Counted from the stretch's first letter, positions 47,749 to 57,345 are shown. The stretch: 64,000 nt of DNA from Mesobacillus boroniphilus (GCF_018424685.1 NZ_QTKX01000001.1:496001-560000), one strand, 5' to 3'. Numbers and translations are program-made. Notes: generated from the sequence alone by a model not told the origin.

Positions 47749-48966
47749 TCATGAATTTAACATGATTGGCGGCCGGGCGAATTCTTCCGCGAGCAGCTGT
47801 TCTTGTCCTTTAGCAGTTTGGCCGAGAGCATAAATCCTTGATGCTTTGATATCCAGGTCTATATCAGGGTCTGAAAAAGCAGAAAGCTTTGACACTAGTG
47901 GCAGATTGAAATCCTTTTTCTTATAGTTCAAGTAGGAGCGCCCTTTTTCCGTCGCCCCTAATAACTTCAAATAATTCACTGTTTTTTGGCTCTTTTTCAT
48001 GGTGTCTTTGCTCGTATTGGTTAAAATATGAAGACAGACTCTCTGCAGTCTTGTCCATGTGTAACGCTTGGTTTTAATGGATTCCATGAATTGCTGGAAG
48101 GAGCCTGAGGAACCTGCAGCGGCAAGCAATCGGTTCTCCAGTCCTTCTTCGACTTCATAGAATTCCTTTATTTCTGATGGAGTGCTTTGAAGCAATTTAT
48201 ATTTCAATAAAGGCCAGTAATCTTCCCATGAATGAAATCCGCCATATTGATCTCTGTAGTTTATTAGCTGTGTGTATGTTGTTTCTGGTACGTATTGCTT
48301 AATCGACTCTATTTCTCCTGCCGCTCCGAATAATGCCTTGCGTATGCTCGTGGCACTGGCAATGGTGGCTGAAGCAAAATGTTCATCATGGTAGCCGGCG
48401 TTCTTCCTTGTGATCGTTTCAGCTTTCATAGAACTTTTTTGCCTGATGATCGCCTGTATGTAATGAAGTCCGAGGATGTTATTCGGCCTTGAAATATCGA
48501 TGAAGCTTTCAGATGGAGCAAGAGAGTGGAAGCTAAGGGCAATTGATTTGGGATAACTATAGCCTTCCCCAGTATAAGATTTTATTTTTTCCTGGAATAC
48601 TTCATTGTTATCTTCAAGAAAGGCAATCGTTTTATTGAATGCTTCCAACTCTCCGGATTCGCTGCCGAAACAAAGAGTATCGCAACCAGCGGCAGAAAGA
48701 ATTGATACTGCCCCTTCTGCAAAAGTTTCAGCATGCTGTGTCGCAAAACGGTAGGGAAGCTCAAACACGATATCAACGCCTGCTTCGAGAGCCATCTTTG
48801 TCCTTGCCCATTTTGAGACAAGTGCTGGCTCACCGCGCTGCAGGAAATTCCCGCTCATCGCTGCAATCGAAATATCTGCACCAGTTTGTTCTTTCGCCTG
48901 TTGCAGGTGATATAAATGGCCATTATGGAAAGGATTATATTCAACAACAACGCCAACAGCTTTCAT
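47749..48966 (-). CDS. tmcAL: tRNA(Met) cytidine acetate ligase TmcAL
   Basis: 405 residues; ATP-dependent enzyme that acetylates the wobble C34 of elongator tRNA-Met using acetate (formerly YlbM). Nucleotidyltransferase-type HXGH in VVEYNPFHNGHLYHLQ, then AMSGNFLQRGEPALVSKW, and C-terminal helical domain. ATG after AAGGAGT. Convergent with ylbL. Confidence 0.95.
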   Translation of the reverse strand: MKAVGVVVEYNPFHNGHLYHLQQAKEQTGADISIAAMSGNFLQRGEPALVSKWARTKMALEAGVDIVFELPYRFATQHAETFAEGAVSILSAAGCDTLCFGSESGELEAFNKTIAFLEDNNEVFQEKIKSYTGEGYSYPKSIALSFHSLAPSESFIDISRPNNILGLHYIQAIIRQKSSMKAETITRKNAGYHDEHFASATIASATSIRKALFGAAGEIESIKQYVPETTYTQLINYRDQYGGFHSWEDYWPLLKYKLLQSTPSEIKEFYEVEEGLENRLLAAAGSSGSFQQFMESIKTKRYTWTRLQRVCLHILTNTSKDTMKKSQKTVNYLKLLGATEKGRSYLNYKKKDFNLPLVSKLSAFSDPDIDLDIKASRIYALGQTAKGQEQLLAEEFARPPIMLNS

Positions 48967-49056
48967 TCTTGTACTCCTTCATGTTAAGATGGATATTGCA
49001 TTGTTTTGAAGTTTAATTTAATGTATATATGTAAATTATAGTGTAAAGAAAAAATA

Positions 49057-49086
49057 TTGACAAATGATTACGCGAAGGGCTATAAT
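49057..49086 (+). promoter_or_regulatory. SigA promoter of ylbN-rpmF
   Basis: TTGACA (49057-49062), 18-bp spacer, TATAAT (49081-49086): both hexamers perfect. The ylbN start is 27 bp after the -10. Confidence 0.8.
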
Positions 49087-49112
49087 TACCTTTGTTGCCT
49101 TGGGGTGATTCT

Positions 49113-49637
49113 ATGAAATGGACAATAAGTCAGATACAAAAACATCGAAACAAGGACTTTCTAATCGACGAGTTTGTCCGAATGGACTCGATTAAGGAAA
49201 CAGAACCGACAATCCGTGAGGTATCTCCCATCCATCTAACTGGTAGGGCGGATATCAGTGCCACAAGAGTGACATTCCATATCCGGATTGAAGGACATCT
49301 AATCCTGCCTTGTTCACGGACACTGGTTGATGTAAAATATCCAATTGATGTGGAAACAACTGAAACTTTCATGTTAAACAGCCACGAATATGAGGCTGAC
49401 GAGGAAGTTCATCAAGTAACAGGCGATGTCATTGATCTTGAACCCATCATCCGGGAGATCTTGCTAGTGGAAGTTCCGATGCAAGTATTCTGTGATGATA
49501 GCGCTGGTCAAGAAGGCGCACCCCAGTCAGGTAAGGATTGGGAAGTAATCGAGGAACAGGAGAAATCCGAAAAACTTGATCCCCGACTTGCCGGACTTGC
49601 AAAATTCTTTGAGGACTCTAAGGATTCCTCTGACTAA
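49113..49637 (+). CDS. ylbN: YceD/DUF177 protein YlbN
   Basis: 174 residues from the ATG after GGGGTGATT; gives the family start MKWTISQIQ. DUF177 domain with DISATRVTFHIRIEGHLILPCSRTL and the C-terminal acidic tail. Bacterial members are linked to 23S rRNA accumulation and lie upstream of rpmF, as here (81 bp). Confidence 0.9.
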   Translation: MKWTISQIQKHRNKDFLIDEFVRMDSIKETEPTIREVSPIHLTGRADISATRVTFHIRIEGHLILPCSRTLVDVKYPIDVETTETFMLNSHEYEADEEVHQVTGDVIDLEPIIREILLVEVPMQVFCDDSAGQEGAPQSGKDWEVIEEQEKSEKLDPRLAGLAKFFEDSKDSSD

Positions 49638-49717
49638 TCGATTAAAAAAGAGCGTGGAGGTCCAGAAAAGGACTGGCCTTCATAAACTTTCTTATTCCTT
49701 TTAAGGAGGTGGGAAGA

Positions 49718-49891
49718 ATGGCTGTACCATTTAGAAGAACGTCTAAAACTGCGAAAAGAAAACGCCGTACTCATTTTAAATTACAAGTTCCGGGTATGGT
49801 AGCATGCCCTAACTGCGGTGAAATGAAACTTGCTCACCGTGTGTGCAAAGCTTGCGGAACATACAAAGGAAAAGAAGTTGTAAACGACTAA
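49718..49891 (+). CDS. rpmF: 50S ribosomal protein L32
   Basis: 57 residues from the ATG 7 bp after AAGGAGGTG. Arg/Lys-rich N-terminus [19 protein letters not shown] and the zinc ribbon CPNCGEMK with CKACGTYKG: the Zn-binding (C+) form of L32. Cotranscribed with ylbN. Confidence 0.97.
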   Translation: MAVPFRRTSKTAKRKRRTHFKLQVPGMVACPNCGEMKLAHRVCKACGTYKGKEVVND

Positions 49892-49905
49892 TTTTCTCTA
49901 AGGAA

Positions 49906-49942
49906 AAGCACAGGATGCATCTGCATCCCTGTGCTTTTTTTC
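49906..49942 (+). terminator. rpmF terminator
   Basis: AAGCACAGGATGCA with TGCATCCCTGTGCTT, followed by a T-run. Confidence 0.9.
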
Positions 49943-50105
49943 TTTTACTCGAATTTCATCAATTTATCCTCCAGCAGGAAGGGTGAAAAGTGTCCCGCGG
50001 AGCCTACTTAAAAACCTGATTTTAATCACTTCAGAGACTCCAGCACTTTTTAAATGTACTGAACATTGATAAAATTTAGTGGACGAGAATCTTAGGAGGC
50101 AAACA

Positions 50106-50867
50106 ATGGATCCATACATAATTACAAAAGAAAAAGATGGAGTGCTGCTTTTTACGATCAACAGGCCTGACAGGAGAAATGCCATAAACTATGAAGTGAT
50201 GTCGGGACTTGAAAAAGCAATTGATATGGCTGCTGAAAATGATGTCAAAGTCTTTGCTATTACCGGGGCAGGGGACCAGGCATTTTGTTCCGGTGGAGAT
50301 TTATCGGCGTTTCATCGTTTAAAAACAGAGGAAGAGGCCTATGGGATGCTATCCAGGATGGCTGGTATTTTATATAAGCTCTTAGTCCTCCCTAAACCTA
50401 CGATTGCCATTCTTAATGGTTCTGCTGTAGGTGGAGGGTGTGAGATTGCTTCTGCTTGCGACTTCAGGATTGGAAGAGAAGGGATGAAAGCGGGATTTGT
50501 CCAGGGGAACCTCGCCATTACGACAGGATGGGGAGGGGGTTCCATTCTCTTAGAGAAAATTCCACAGAATATTGCGATGAAAATGCTGCTTGATGCAAAA
50601 ATATACACTGCCGAAGAACTCAGGGGATTTGGATTCATCCACTATATTTATAAAAATCATCCGATAGATGCCTGTCTCTCATTTATGAAAGGAAGCTTGA
50701 ATAAAGAGTCACCTGTATTAGAAGCCTATAAATCATTATTGAATAAAAAATGGGAGCTTTTATCAATGAGAGAACGGATGGGAGAAGAAGCGGCAAGATG
50801 TGCTGTGTTGTGGGAGGATGACGCTCACCACAAAAAAGTGGACGAATTCATGAATAAAAAAAAATAA
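50106..50867 (+). CDS. Enoyl-CoA hydratase/isomerase family protein
   Basis: 253 residues from the ATG after AGGAGG (6 bp). Crotonase fold: NRPDRRNAINYEVMSGL, GAGDQAFCSGGDLSAF, NGSAVGGGCEIASACDFR. The first catalytic Glu (GGGCEIA) is kept. At the second, the usual PEI-LG stretch reads FVQGNLAITTGWGGG, so Glu is replaced. It may therefore be a decarboxylase, thioesterase or isomerase type rather than a hydratase. Stands between rpmF and ylbO. Confidence 0.82.
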   Translation: MDPYIITKEKDGVLLFTINRPDRRNAINYEVMSGLEKAIDMAAENDVKVFAITGAGDQAFCSGGDLSAFHRLKTEEEAYGMLSRMAGILYKLLVLPKPTIAILNGSAVGGGCEIASACDFRIGREGMKAGFVQGNLAITTGWGGGSILLEKIPQNIAMKMLLDAKIYTAEELRGFGFIHYIYKNHPIDACLSFMKGSLNKESPVLEAYKSLLNKKWELLSMRERMGEEAARCAVLWEDDAHHKKVDEFMNKKK

Positions 50868-50955
50868 AATAATTAGCAGGGTATTAGGCGATATCAGTCT
50901 ATCTTTCCTATTAGATGCATATGAATGAATAAAAAACAATAGGAGGGATTTTCTG

Positions 50956-51576
50956 ATGCCATTAACCCGTCAGGATGCCTGGTCACAGGATGAAGATTTA
51001 TTGCTTGCTGAAGTTGTATTGCGCAATATCCGCGAAGGCGGTACACAATTGAAAGCATTTGAAGAGGTAGGAAAGCAGCTTTCGAGAACTGCTGCAGCTT
51101 GTGGTTTCCGCTGGAATTCATATGTAAGGAAACAATATAAATCTGGTATTGAGCTGGCGAAAAAGCAACGGAAGGAATCGAAAAAACAGACGAAGTCACA
51201 GGAGAAGGCAGAAGAAGTTGCACCGCCAGTGAGTGAAGCGCCAAACATGGCTCCAGAACAAGAAGAGAAGCGATCAAACCTAAATATTGAAGCAGTAAAA
51301 CAATATCTTGATGACCTCTATGAAAAAGCGGGTGATGCAAACAACCAGGATGTGCAAAAAGAAAAAATCCGCGGGCTGGAAAAACAAATCTATTACTTGT
51401 CTGCCGAAAATGAAAAATTAGAAACACAATTGCGTTCGATGGAGGAAGACTATCGTGCTTTGATTGACATCATGGAGCGCGCGAAAAAAAGAGTAGGCCC
51501 TAGAGACGAGAACCAACAGCAAAAAATGAACTTCCAGGTAGAAGGAAAAGGAAATCTGGAAAAGGTAAAAAAATAG
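50956..51576 (+). CDS. ylbO: RsfA-family sporulation transcription factor YlbO (GerR)
   Basis: 206 residues. Myb/SANT-like N-terminal DNA-binding domain (about 1-62: [38 protein letters not shown]), a charged Lys/Glu/Gln linker, and a long coiled coil (about 135-180: [20 protein letters not shown]). GerR and RsfA tune sigma-E and sigma-F gene expression in B. subtilis. ATG after AGGAGGG. Confidence 0.88.
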   Translation: MPLTRQDAWSQDEDLLLAEVVLRNIREGGTQLKAFEEVGKQLSRTAAACGFRWNSYVRKQYKSGIELAKKQRKESKKQTKSQEKAEEVAPPVSEAPNMAPEQEEKRSNLNIEAVKQYLDDLYEKAGDANNQDVQKEKIRGLEKQIYYLSAENEKLETQLRSMEEDYRALIDIMERAKKRVGPRDENQQQKMNFQVEGKGNLEKVKK

Positions 51577-51586
51577 GCAATAAACA

Positions 51587-51609
51587 GCGCCTGCCGGACT
51601 GGCAGGCGC
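51587..51609. terminator. Hairpin between ylbO and ylbP
   Basis: GCGCCTGCC, loop GGACT, GGCAGGCGC; weak T-richness on the + side (CTTTTCTT). Serves convergent genes. Confidence 0.65.
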
Positions 51610-51626
51610 GCTTGCTCTTTTCTTAA

Positions 51627-52100
51627 TTATTGCAGCTGTTCAGTTACACCTGCAGGATACCAGACAAGCGGATTCTCGCCACGGTCTCTCTCAACATCAT
51701 ATTGAACTGGCGTAAAGTCCATTTTTGCCCAGAAGTCCTGAGACTTTACTCTAGGATTCGTTTTGATCGGCAGGCCAAAACTTTTCGCGAATTCAACAAG
51801 CGCTCTACCGTAGCCCTTGCCCTGGTAATTTGGAAGTACTTCTAACTTCCAAAGTTCCAGATAATCCTGGGGAGGCTCGAAATAGCGGTCAAACTGCTTC
51901 TTGACCTGGTAAAGGCTCATACGCGCAACAAGCTTGTCGCCGAAATAGATCCCGTAGAATGGAGAATCACTATCATTTTCAACAATGTTTGCTTCCAAAT
52001 CCTCAAGCATCGAAAGCTCCTGATGGCCATACTCTTTGAATTTCTTGAATTCTTCTAAAGTCTTATAATTGATTTTCAGTTTTTCCACCTTATTCACCAT
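51627..52100 (-). CDS. ylbP: GNAT acetyltransferase YlbP
   Basis: 157 residues from the ATG 8 bp after GGGGG; the outer TTG overlaps the site. Family features: VEKLKINYKTLEEFKKFKEYG, SPFYGIYFGDKLVARMSLYQ, LEVLPNYQGKGYGRALVEFAK (acetyl-CoA loop). Function unknown. In B. subtilis ylbP is followed by ylbQ; here a carboxylase operon intervenes. Confidence 0.9.
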   Translation of the reverse strand: MVNKVEKLKINYKTLEEFKKFKEYGHQELSMLEDLEANIVENDSDSPFYGIYFGDKLVARMSLYQVKKQFDRYFEPPQDYLELWKLEVLPNYQGKGYGRALVEFAKSFGLPIKTNPRVKSQDFWAKMDFTPVQYDVERDRGENPLVWYPAGVTEQLQ

Positions 52101-52466
52101 AAAACAATCCCCCAATCAAGCCGCCAATAATTCTTTGGATATTGCTCTTATCGAAAGCCCTGTTCTGTCAAACCATCATTAAAATCTCAATCTGGATTTT
52201 AACGAGCATCTCCAGCGAAATAGAGTTTGATGGGTTTAAAAGAAACAATTCATTCGAATGTAGCAATATTTATATACCCGAAAATTGGAATATTTAAAGG
52301 CAGCTGAATATATTTGTTTTTTATAGCCTATTTTTATTATATTATAAAAACATGAAAAATTCTGCATTTGAATTTTAGAAAGCGGTTCCAATTTTTGCAG
52401 GAAATACACAGAATATTGTAGAATTTTATATAGTGAGCGTATTTTTTACGGGAAAGGGGAAAGAGC
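52101..52466. other. Upstream region of the acyl-CoA carboxylase operon
   Basis: 366 bp, very AT-rich near its end (52320-52350: TTATTATATTATAAAAACATG). ATTAAAATC/GATTTTAA near 52175-52202 is a short inverted repeat. No gene, riboswitch or clear promoter pair seen. Confidence 0.45.
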
Positions 52467-53810
52467 GTGCAAAAAATATTAATTGCAAACAGAGGGGAAA
52501 TTGCGCTTCGCATTATCCGAACTTGTCGTGAACTTGGGGTTAAAACAGTAGCTGTCTATTCTGATGCTGATAAAGAGCTGCCTTTTGTAAAAGAAGCTGA
52601 CAGCGCTTACAGGATTGGCGAGCCGCCTGTTCAAAAATCATATCTCAATACTGATGAAATTTTAAGAATCGCAAAGGAAGAAAATGTGGATGGCATCCAT
52701 CCTGGATATGGCTTTTTATCGGAAAACGCAGAGTTTGCCCGTAAAGTGAAGGACGCGGGCTTGACTTTCATTGGTCCTGCTCCGGATACGATTGAAAAAA
52801 TGGGAGATAAAATTGTCGCCAGAACGACGATGGAAGAAGCGGGTGTTCCTGTCGTGCCGGGCAGTGATCAGGGGTTGAATACATTGGAGGATGCTGTCAA
52901 GCTTGCCGATGAAATCGGCTACCCAGTCATGCTTAAGGCAAGCGGGGGCGGAGGCGGCATTGGCATGGTCCTTTGTGAAAATGAGCAAGCGCTCGCTAAG
53001 AATTTTGACTCTACTAAGGGCAGGGCAAAGGCTTACTTTGGCTCGGATGAAGTATTCATAGAAAAATACATCAAAAATGCCCGGCATGTCGAGGTGCAAA
53101 TTTTTGGCGATTCCCATGGCAACCATGTACATATGTTTGAACGTGATTGCTCAATTCAGCGCCGCCACCAAAAAGTGATTGAGGAGGCACCTTCGCCATT
53201 CTTGAAAGAAGAAGCTAGGCAGAAGATGTATGATACCGCTGTAAAAGCTGCTAAGGCTGTGGATTATGTGAATGCGGGAACTGTGGAATTCATTGTGGAT
53301 GGGAACGAAAACTTCTATTTCCTTGAAATGAACACAAGACTGCAGGTCGAACATCCAGTCACAGAAACCATTACAGGCCTGGATCTAGTTAAGTGGCAAA
53401 TCCTTGTCGCCCGCGGTGAACAATTGCCGTTGCTCCAGGATGAAATCGAAAAGAAGGGCTGGGCGATTGAATTCCGTTTGTATGCGGAGGACCCAGTAAG
53501 GTTCCTGCCTTCACCTGGTAAGATCAGTGAGTTTTCATGGCTAGAGGCAGAAGGCGTTCGAGTTGATTCTGGTTATGAATCCGGTTCGACTGTGACTCCT
53601 TTTTATGACCCTATGGTCTCCAAATGCATAGTAGGAGGCAGTACTAGGGAAGAAGCAATCCAGCTTGCGCAAGAGTTTTTTGCAACGTTGAAACTCGAAG
53701 GCATCAAATCCAATGCCCCGTTGTTTGCAGAAATATTAAGTGAAGAGGGCTTCAGATCCGGCAACTATACGACAGCCTATTTAACAGAAAGAAAATTGGC
53801 ATCCAAATAG
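52467..53810 (+). CDS. Biotin carboxylase subunit of an acyl-CoA carboxylase
   Basis: 447 residues; ATP-grasp enzyme that carboxylates the biotin of the next gene's carrier. KILIANRGEIALRIIRTCRELG at the start, Gly-rich ATP loop MLKASGGGGGIGM, ERDCSIQRRHQKVIEEAPSP, EMNTRLQVEHPVTE. GTG start after AAGGGGAAAG. Belongs with the BCCP and carboxyltransferase genes; fatty-acid AccC looks similar, but this gene is coupled to a PccB-type transferase. Confidence 0.93.
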   Translation: MQKILIANRGEIALRIIRTCRELGVKTVAVYSDADKELPFVKEADSAYRIGEPPVQKSYLNTDEILRIAKEENVDGIHPGYGFLSENAEFARKVKDAGLTFIGPAPDTIEKMGDKIVARTTMEEAGVPVVPGSDQGLNTLEDAVKLADEIGYPVMLKASGGGGGIGMVLCENEQALAKNFDSTKGRAKAYFGSDEVFIEKYIKNARHVEVQIFGDSHGNHVHMFERDCSIQRRHQKVIEEAPSPFLKEEARQKMYDTAVKAAKAVDYVNAGTVEFIVDGNENFYFLEMNTRLQVEHPVTETITGLDLVKWQILVARGEQLPLLQDEIEKKGWAIEFRLYAEDPVRFLPSPGKISEFSWLEAEGVRVDSGYESGSTVTPFYDPMVSKCIVGGSTREEAIQLAQEFFATLKLEGIKSNAPLFAEILSEEGFRSGNYTTAYLTERKLASK

Positions 53811-53824
53811 AGGAGGAAGAGAAC

Positions 53825-54037
53825 ATGAAAGAAATTACAGCAAATATGGCAGGTACAGTACTTAATGTGATGGTTGCAGTTGGAGATACGGTATCAGAGG
53901 GGCAAGAAGTCCTTATGCTTGAATCGATGAAAATGGAAATCCCAGTTGAAAGCCAAGGGGCTGGAAACGTTGCTGAAGTGAAGGTGAACATCGGTGACTT
54001 TGTAAACGAAGGCGATGTCCTGCTTGTACTAGAATAA
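53825..54037 (+). CDS. Biotin/lipoyl attachment carrier protein
   Basis: 70 residues forming one biotinyl domain without the long AccB N-terminus. Biotinylated Lys36 in MLESMKMEIPVES (ESMKM instead of the usual EAMKM). ATG 7 bp after AGGAGGAAG. Lies 14 bp after the carboxylase and 21 bp before the transferase. Confidence 0.92.
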   Translation: MKEITANMAGTVLNVMVAVGDTVSEGQEVLMLESMKMEIPVESQGAGNVAEVKVNIGDFVNEGDVLLVLE

Positions 54038-54058
54038 TAGATTTTAAGGAGGAGAAGA

Positions 54059-55600
54059 ATGACTACCGCAAAGACTTTAACTGATACATTACAGGAAAAA
54101 GTTCAACAAATCGAAGCTGGCGGACAACAGAAATACCATGACAAGCTGGCTGAGCAAAATAAATTGTTTGTGCGTGAGCGCTTGAATCTATTATTTGACG
54201 ACGGAGTCTATGAGGAAGATGGCAAATTCGCCAATTTCCAGGCTGGTGACCTTCCGGCAGATGGTGTCGTTACGGCAATTGGCAAAATCGGCGGGCAAAC
54301 AGTATGTGTCATGGCGAATGATTCAACAGTAAAAGCTGGTTCTTGGGGGGCCAGGACTGTTGAGAAGATTATCAGGATCCAGGAAACAGCTGAAAAACTT
54401 AAGGTTCCTTTGTTGTATCTTGTCGATTCAGCGGGTGCGCGAATTACAGACCAGCTTGATATGTTCCCTAACAGAAGGGGAGCAGGCAAGATTTTTTATA
54501 ATCAGGTGAAATTGTCCGGCGTTATCCCGCAAATCTGCCTTCTATTCGGGCCTTCCGCAGCCGGCGGGGCGTATATTCCTGCTTTCTGCGATATCGTCAT
54601 CATGGTTGACCAAAATGCTTCGATGTATCTAGGATCTCCAAGGATGGCGGAAAAGGTAATCGGCGAGAAAGTAACGCTAGAGGAAATGGGCGGAGCCCGC
54701 ATGCATTGCTCTGTCAGTGGTGTAGGCGACATGCTCGTATATAGCGAGGAAGAAGCCATTGAATCGGCGAGGCGCTATTTAAGCTATTTCCCTGCAAATT
54801 TCCAATCGAAGACAGAATTGATTGAAGGAGTGGCACCTAAGGCTGGAAGAAGTCTTGAAGAGATTGTTCCGGTGAACCAAAACGCTCCATTTGATATGTA
54901 TGAAGGCATTGATGCCCTGATCGACGAAGGAAGTTTCTTTGAAATCAAAAAGCTGTTTGCTCCTGAAATCATCACTGGGCTTGCACGAATAGATGGCAGG
55001 GCAGTTGGAATCATTGCCAACCAGCCGAAGGTGAAGGGTGGAGTATTGTTCGTGGACTCTGCCGATAAGGCTGCTAAATTCATCACGCTCTGTGATGCCT
55101 TCCATATCCCATTGCTATTCCTTGCAGACGTACCGGGATTCATGATTGGTACGAAGGTTGAGAGAGCGGGGATTATCCGTCATGGAGCAAAGCTCATTGC
55201 CGCGATGAGCTCAGCTACCGTACCGAAAATATCTGTAGTTGTCCGAAAGGCATATGGAGCTGGCTTGTACGCAATGGCAGGCCCGGCATTCGAACCAGAT
55301 TGCTGTATCGCCCTGCCGACTGCGCAGATCGCCGTAATGGGTCCGGAAGCTGCGGTTAACGCAGTATACTCCAACAAAATCAACCAAATTGAAGACCCTA
55401 AAGAGAAAATCGCTTTTGTCCAGGAGAAGCACCAGGAGTATAAAGAAAGTATCGACATCTATAAGCTCGCTTCCGAACTGATCGTAGATGACATTGTTGC
55501 AGCCAACGACCTGAGGAATGCACTGATAGACCGATTCAAGCTATACGAAACAAAAGATATGGAATTCAGTGTCAGGAAACACCCTGTATATCCTGTATAA
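54059..55600 (+). CDS. Acyl-CoA carboxyltransferase (propionyl/methylmalonyl-CoA type)
   Basis: 513 residues, fused beta-alpha carboxyltransferase of the PccB/MmdA class. First CT domain with LVDSAGARITDQLDMF and GPSAAGGAYIPAFCD, second with LADVPGFMIGTKVERAGIIRHGAKLI and RKAYGAGLYAMAGP. It transfers CO2 from carboxybiotin to an acyl-CoA, probably propionyl-, methylcrotonyl- or acetyl-CoA; the exact substrate is not readable. Nothing like a decarboxylase membrane subunit is near. Confidence 0.9.
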   Translation: MTTAKTLTDTLQEKVQQIEAGGQQKYHDKLAEQNKLFVRERLNLLFDDGVYEEDGKFANFQAGDLPADGVVTAIGKIGGQTVCVMANDSTVKAGSWGARTVEKIIRIQETAEKLKVPLLYLVDSAGARITDQLDMFPNRRGAGKIFYNQVKLSGVIPQICLLFGPSAAGGAYIPAFCDIVIMVDQNASMYLGSPRMAEKVIGEKVTLEEMGGARMHCSVSGVGDMLVYSEEEAIESARRYLSYFPANFQSKTELIEGVAPKAGRSLEEIVPVNQNAPFDMYEGIDALIDEGSFFEIKKLFAPEIITGLARIDGRAVGIIANQPKVKGGVLFVDSADKAAKFITLCDAFHIPLLFLADVPGFMIGTKVERAGIIRHGAKLIAAMSSATVPKISVVVRKAYGAGLYAMAGPAFEPDCCIALPTAQIAVMGPEAAVNAVYSNKINQIEDPKEKIAFVQEKHQEYKESIDIYKLASELIVDDIVAANDLRNALIDRFKLYETKDMEFSVRKHPVYPV

Positions 55601-55605
55601 AATCA

Positions 55606-55633
55606 AAACGGAGATCCTATTGGATCTCCGTTT
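55606..55633 (+). terminator. Terminator of the carboxylase operon
   Basis: AAAACGGAGATCC, loop TATT, GGATCTCCGTTT, then TTTTT further on. The remaining 206 bp to panE hold nothing recognised. Confidence 0.85.
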
Positions 55634-55839
55634 CATTTTTACTGTGCAAATATGTATGCTAAATCTAAAGTTCTATTAAATTTAATTGAAATAACCATAA
55701 TCCCTTCTTCCTAATAAAGCATTGTTTCTGCTAAAATATTACTAAAGTCATTATAGTATTGGTGTCTAATATAAAAGGTTTTCCAGAAGATGCATGAATG
55801 TCCTTTATAATTTTTAAAAGGGCAAGATGAGGGGTTTTT

Positions 55840-56736
55840 ATGAAAATAGGAATAATCGGCGGCGGTTCAATAGGTTTATTATTCTCTTATTACCTAAGCT
55901 TGCGCAATGAGGTTTCTATATACACAAGGACACAGGATCAAGCAGACTTAATTAACGAACATGGTCTTCATCTTGTAAAAGGTGGAATAGAGCAGGCTCC
56001 TGTCCTGGTAACTGCTGCCCCAATCCAGGAATGGTCGGGGAATGAAGATTTAACAGTCGTTGCGGTGAAGCAATACCAGCTCGCTGATTTAATAACTGAG
56101 ATAAAAGTTAAAGCCAAAGGACCCATCCTTTTTCTCCAAAATGGATATGGCCATATCAAACTGCTCTCAGAATTGGCAACAACAGAAGTTTATGTCGGAT
56201 CTATTGAACACGGAGCGGTAAGAGAGAATGGCTATACAGTTCAACATAATGGTATAGGCGTTACCAGAACTGCGGTATTTAAAGGAGAAGCTGGCCTTCT
56301 TAGAGAAATAACTACTAATGCTCCTTCTGGTTTTCCATTTTTCCTTGAATCGGACTTCAAGGAGATGCTAATCAAAAAATTGGTGGTTAATTCAGTTATC
56401 AATCCGTTGACAGCAATTCTCAAAGTTAAAAATGGTGAACTGATCCACAATCCATTTTTCTTTGAAATTTTTAAGCAACTGTTTCAAGAATGTGCTCATG
56501 TACTTGAACTGCCTAATCAGGAACAGTACTTCCAAAACCTTATGACAGTTTGCGAAAAAACGGCAAATAACCATTCATCCATGTATAAGGATATTGAAAA
56601 TGGCAGACAAACTGAAATTGACGCCATCCTCGGGTATTTGCTCGAATTATCTAGAAGCAAAAATATAAAAGCTCCATTAATACATAATTATTATCAATGC
56701 ATCAAGGGGAAGGAGCACGAAAGGGAGGGAGCATGA
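55840..56736 (+). CDS. panE: 2-Dehydropantoate 2-reductase
   Basis: 298 residues; NADPH-dependent reduction of ketopantoate to pantoate in pantothenate/CoA synthesis. Rossmann start MKIGIIGGGSIGLLFSYYLS, AVKQYQL-type substrate loop, LQNGYGH, and the C-terminal KLVVNSVINPLTAILKVKNGEL with catalytic Lys. Counterpart of ylbQ. Overlaps the next gene by 4 bp. Confidence 0.9.
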   Translation: MKIGIIGGGSIGLLFSYYLSLRNEVSIYTRTQDQADLINEHGLHLVKGGIEQAPVLVTAAPIQEWSGNEDLTVVAVKQYQLADLITEIKVKAKGPILFLQNGYGHIKLLSELATTEVYVGSIEHGAVRENGYTVQHNGIGVTRTAVFKGEAGLLREITTNAPSGFPFFLESDFKEMLIKKLVVNSVINPLTAILKVKNGELIHNPFFFEIFKQLFQECAHVLELPNQEQYFQNLMTVCEKTANNHSSMYKDIENGRQTEIDAILGYLLELSRSKNIKAPLIHNYYQCIKGKEHEREGA

Positions 56737-57125
56737 TGCCGGGATTCTTCTCCGCACTTGTTGCCACATTGATCACAGTTCCAATGATTGGCTACCTCGC
56801 TGTGTTCATCATCAGTAAGCAAATTACAGGCAACCATCGGCGTTCGGTTAATATGGCAATTGACTTCAGCACTTTTTTGCTGGTGCTGTCTGTCCATTTT
56901 TTGATCATCACCATCTGGGAAAGGTCCTTCCTGTGGCTGATTTTGATCATCTTGTTTGGACTTGCGGCAATATTTGTATGGATTCACTGGAAATATAAAG
57001 AGGAAATCGTCTTGCCAAAGGTATTTAAGGGATTTTGGCGCTTCAATTTCCTAATCTTCTTTTCTGCCTACATCGTTCTTGTGTTATATGGTTTGTTTAT
57101 GCGCCTGACATTCCTGTTTGCTTAG
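56733..57125 (+). CDS. yllA: DUF3397 membrane protein YllA
   Basis: 130 residues from the ATG overlapping the panE stop (ATGA) after AAAGGGAGG. Four membrane helices (about 5-25, 43-62, 66-82, 102-125). Matches the DUF3397 family, which stands between panE and bshC in Bacillus. Function unknown. Confidence 0.82.
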   Translation: MMPGFFSALVATLITVPMIGYLAVFIISKQITGNHRRSVNMAIDFSTFLLVLSVHFLIITIWERSFLWLILIILFGLAAIFVWIHWKYKEEIVLPKVFKGFWRFNFLIFFSAYIVLVLYGLFMRLTFLFA

Positions 57126-57131
57126 CATAGT

Positions 57132-57165
57132 GTTGGACCGCCTTCTTGGAGGTCCAGCATTTTTT
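57132..57165 (+). terminator. Terminator after yllA
   Basis: TTGGACC and GGTCCAG arms with a 12-nt interior, then TTTTTT. Confidence 0.7.
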
Positions 57166-57345
57166 ATTGTTTGCCAGGAAATTAGTAAATTCTGTCCTTG
57201 TGTAGAATTTTTTGAGGTAAATAGAGTACGTATGTTAAGGGAACATTTTGATGGTCTTAAGAAGAGGTACTGTACTTTATATTTTAGAGGGGTCAATTAG
57301 GCGATTGGTTTAAAGACCAGACGTCTAAGTGCTTGAATGCTTCCT

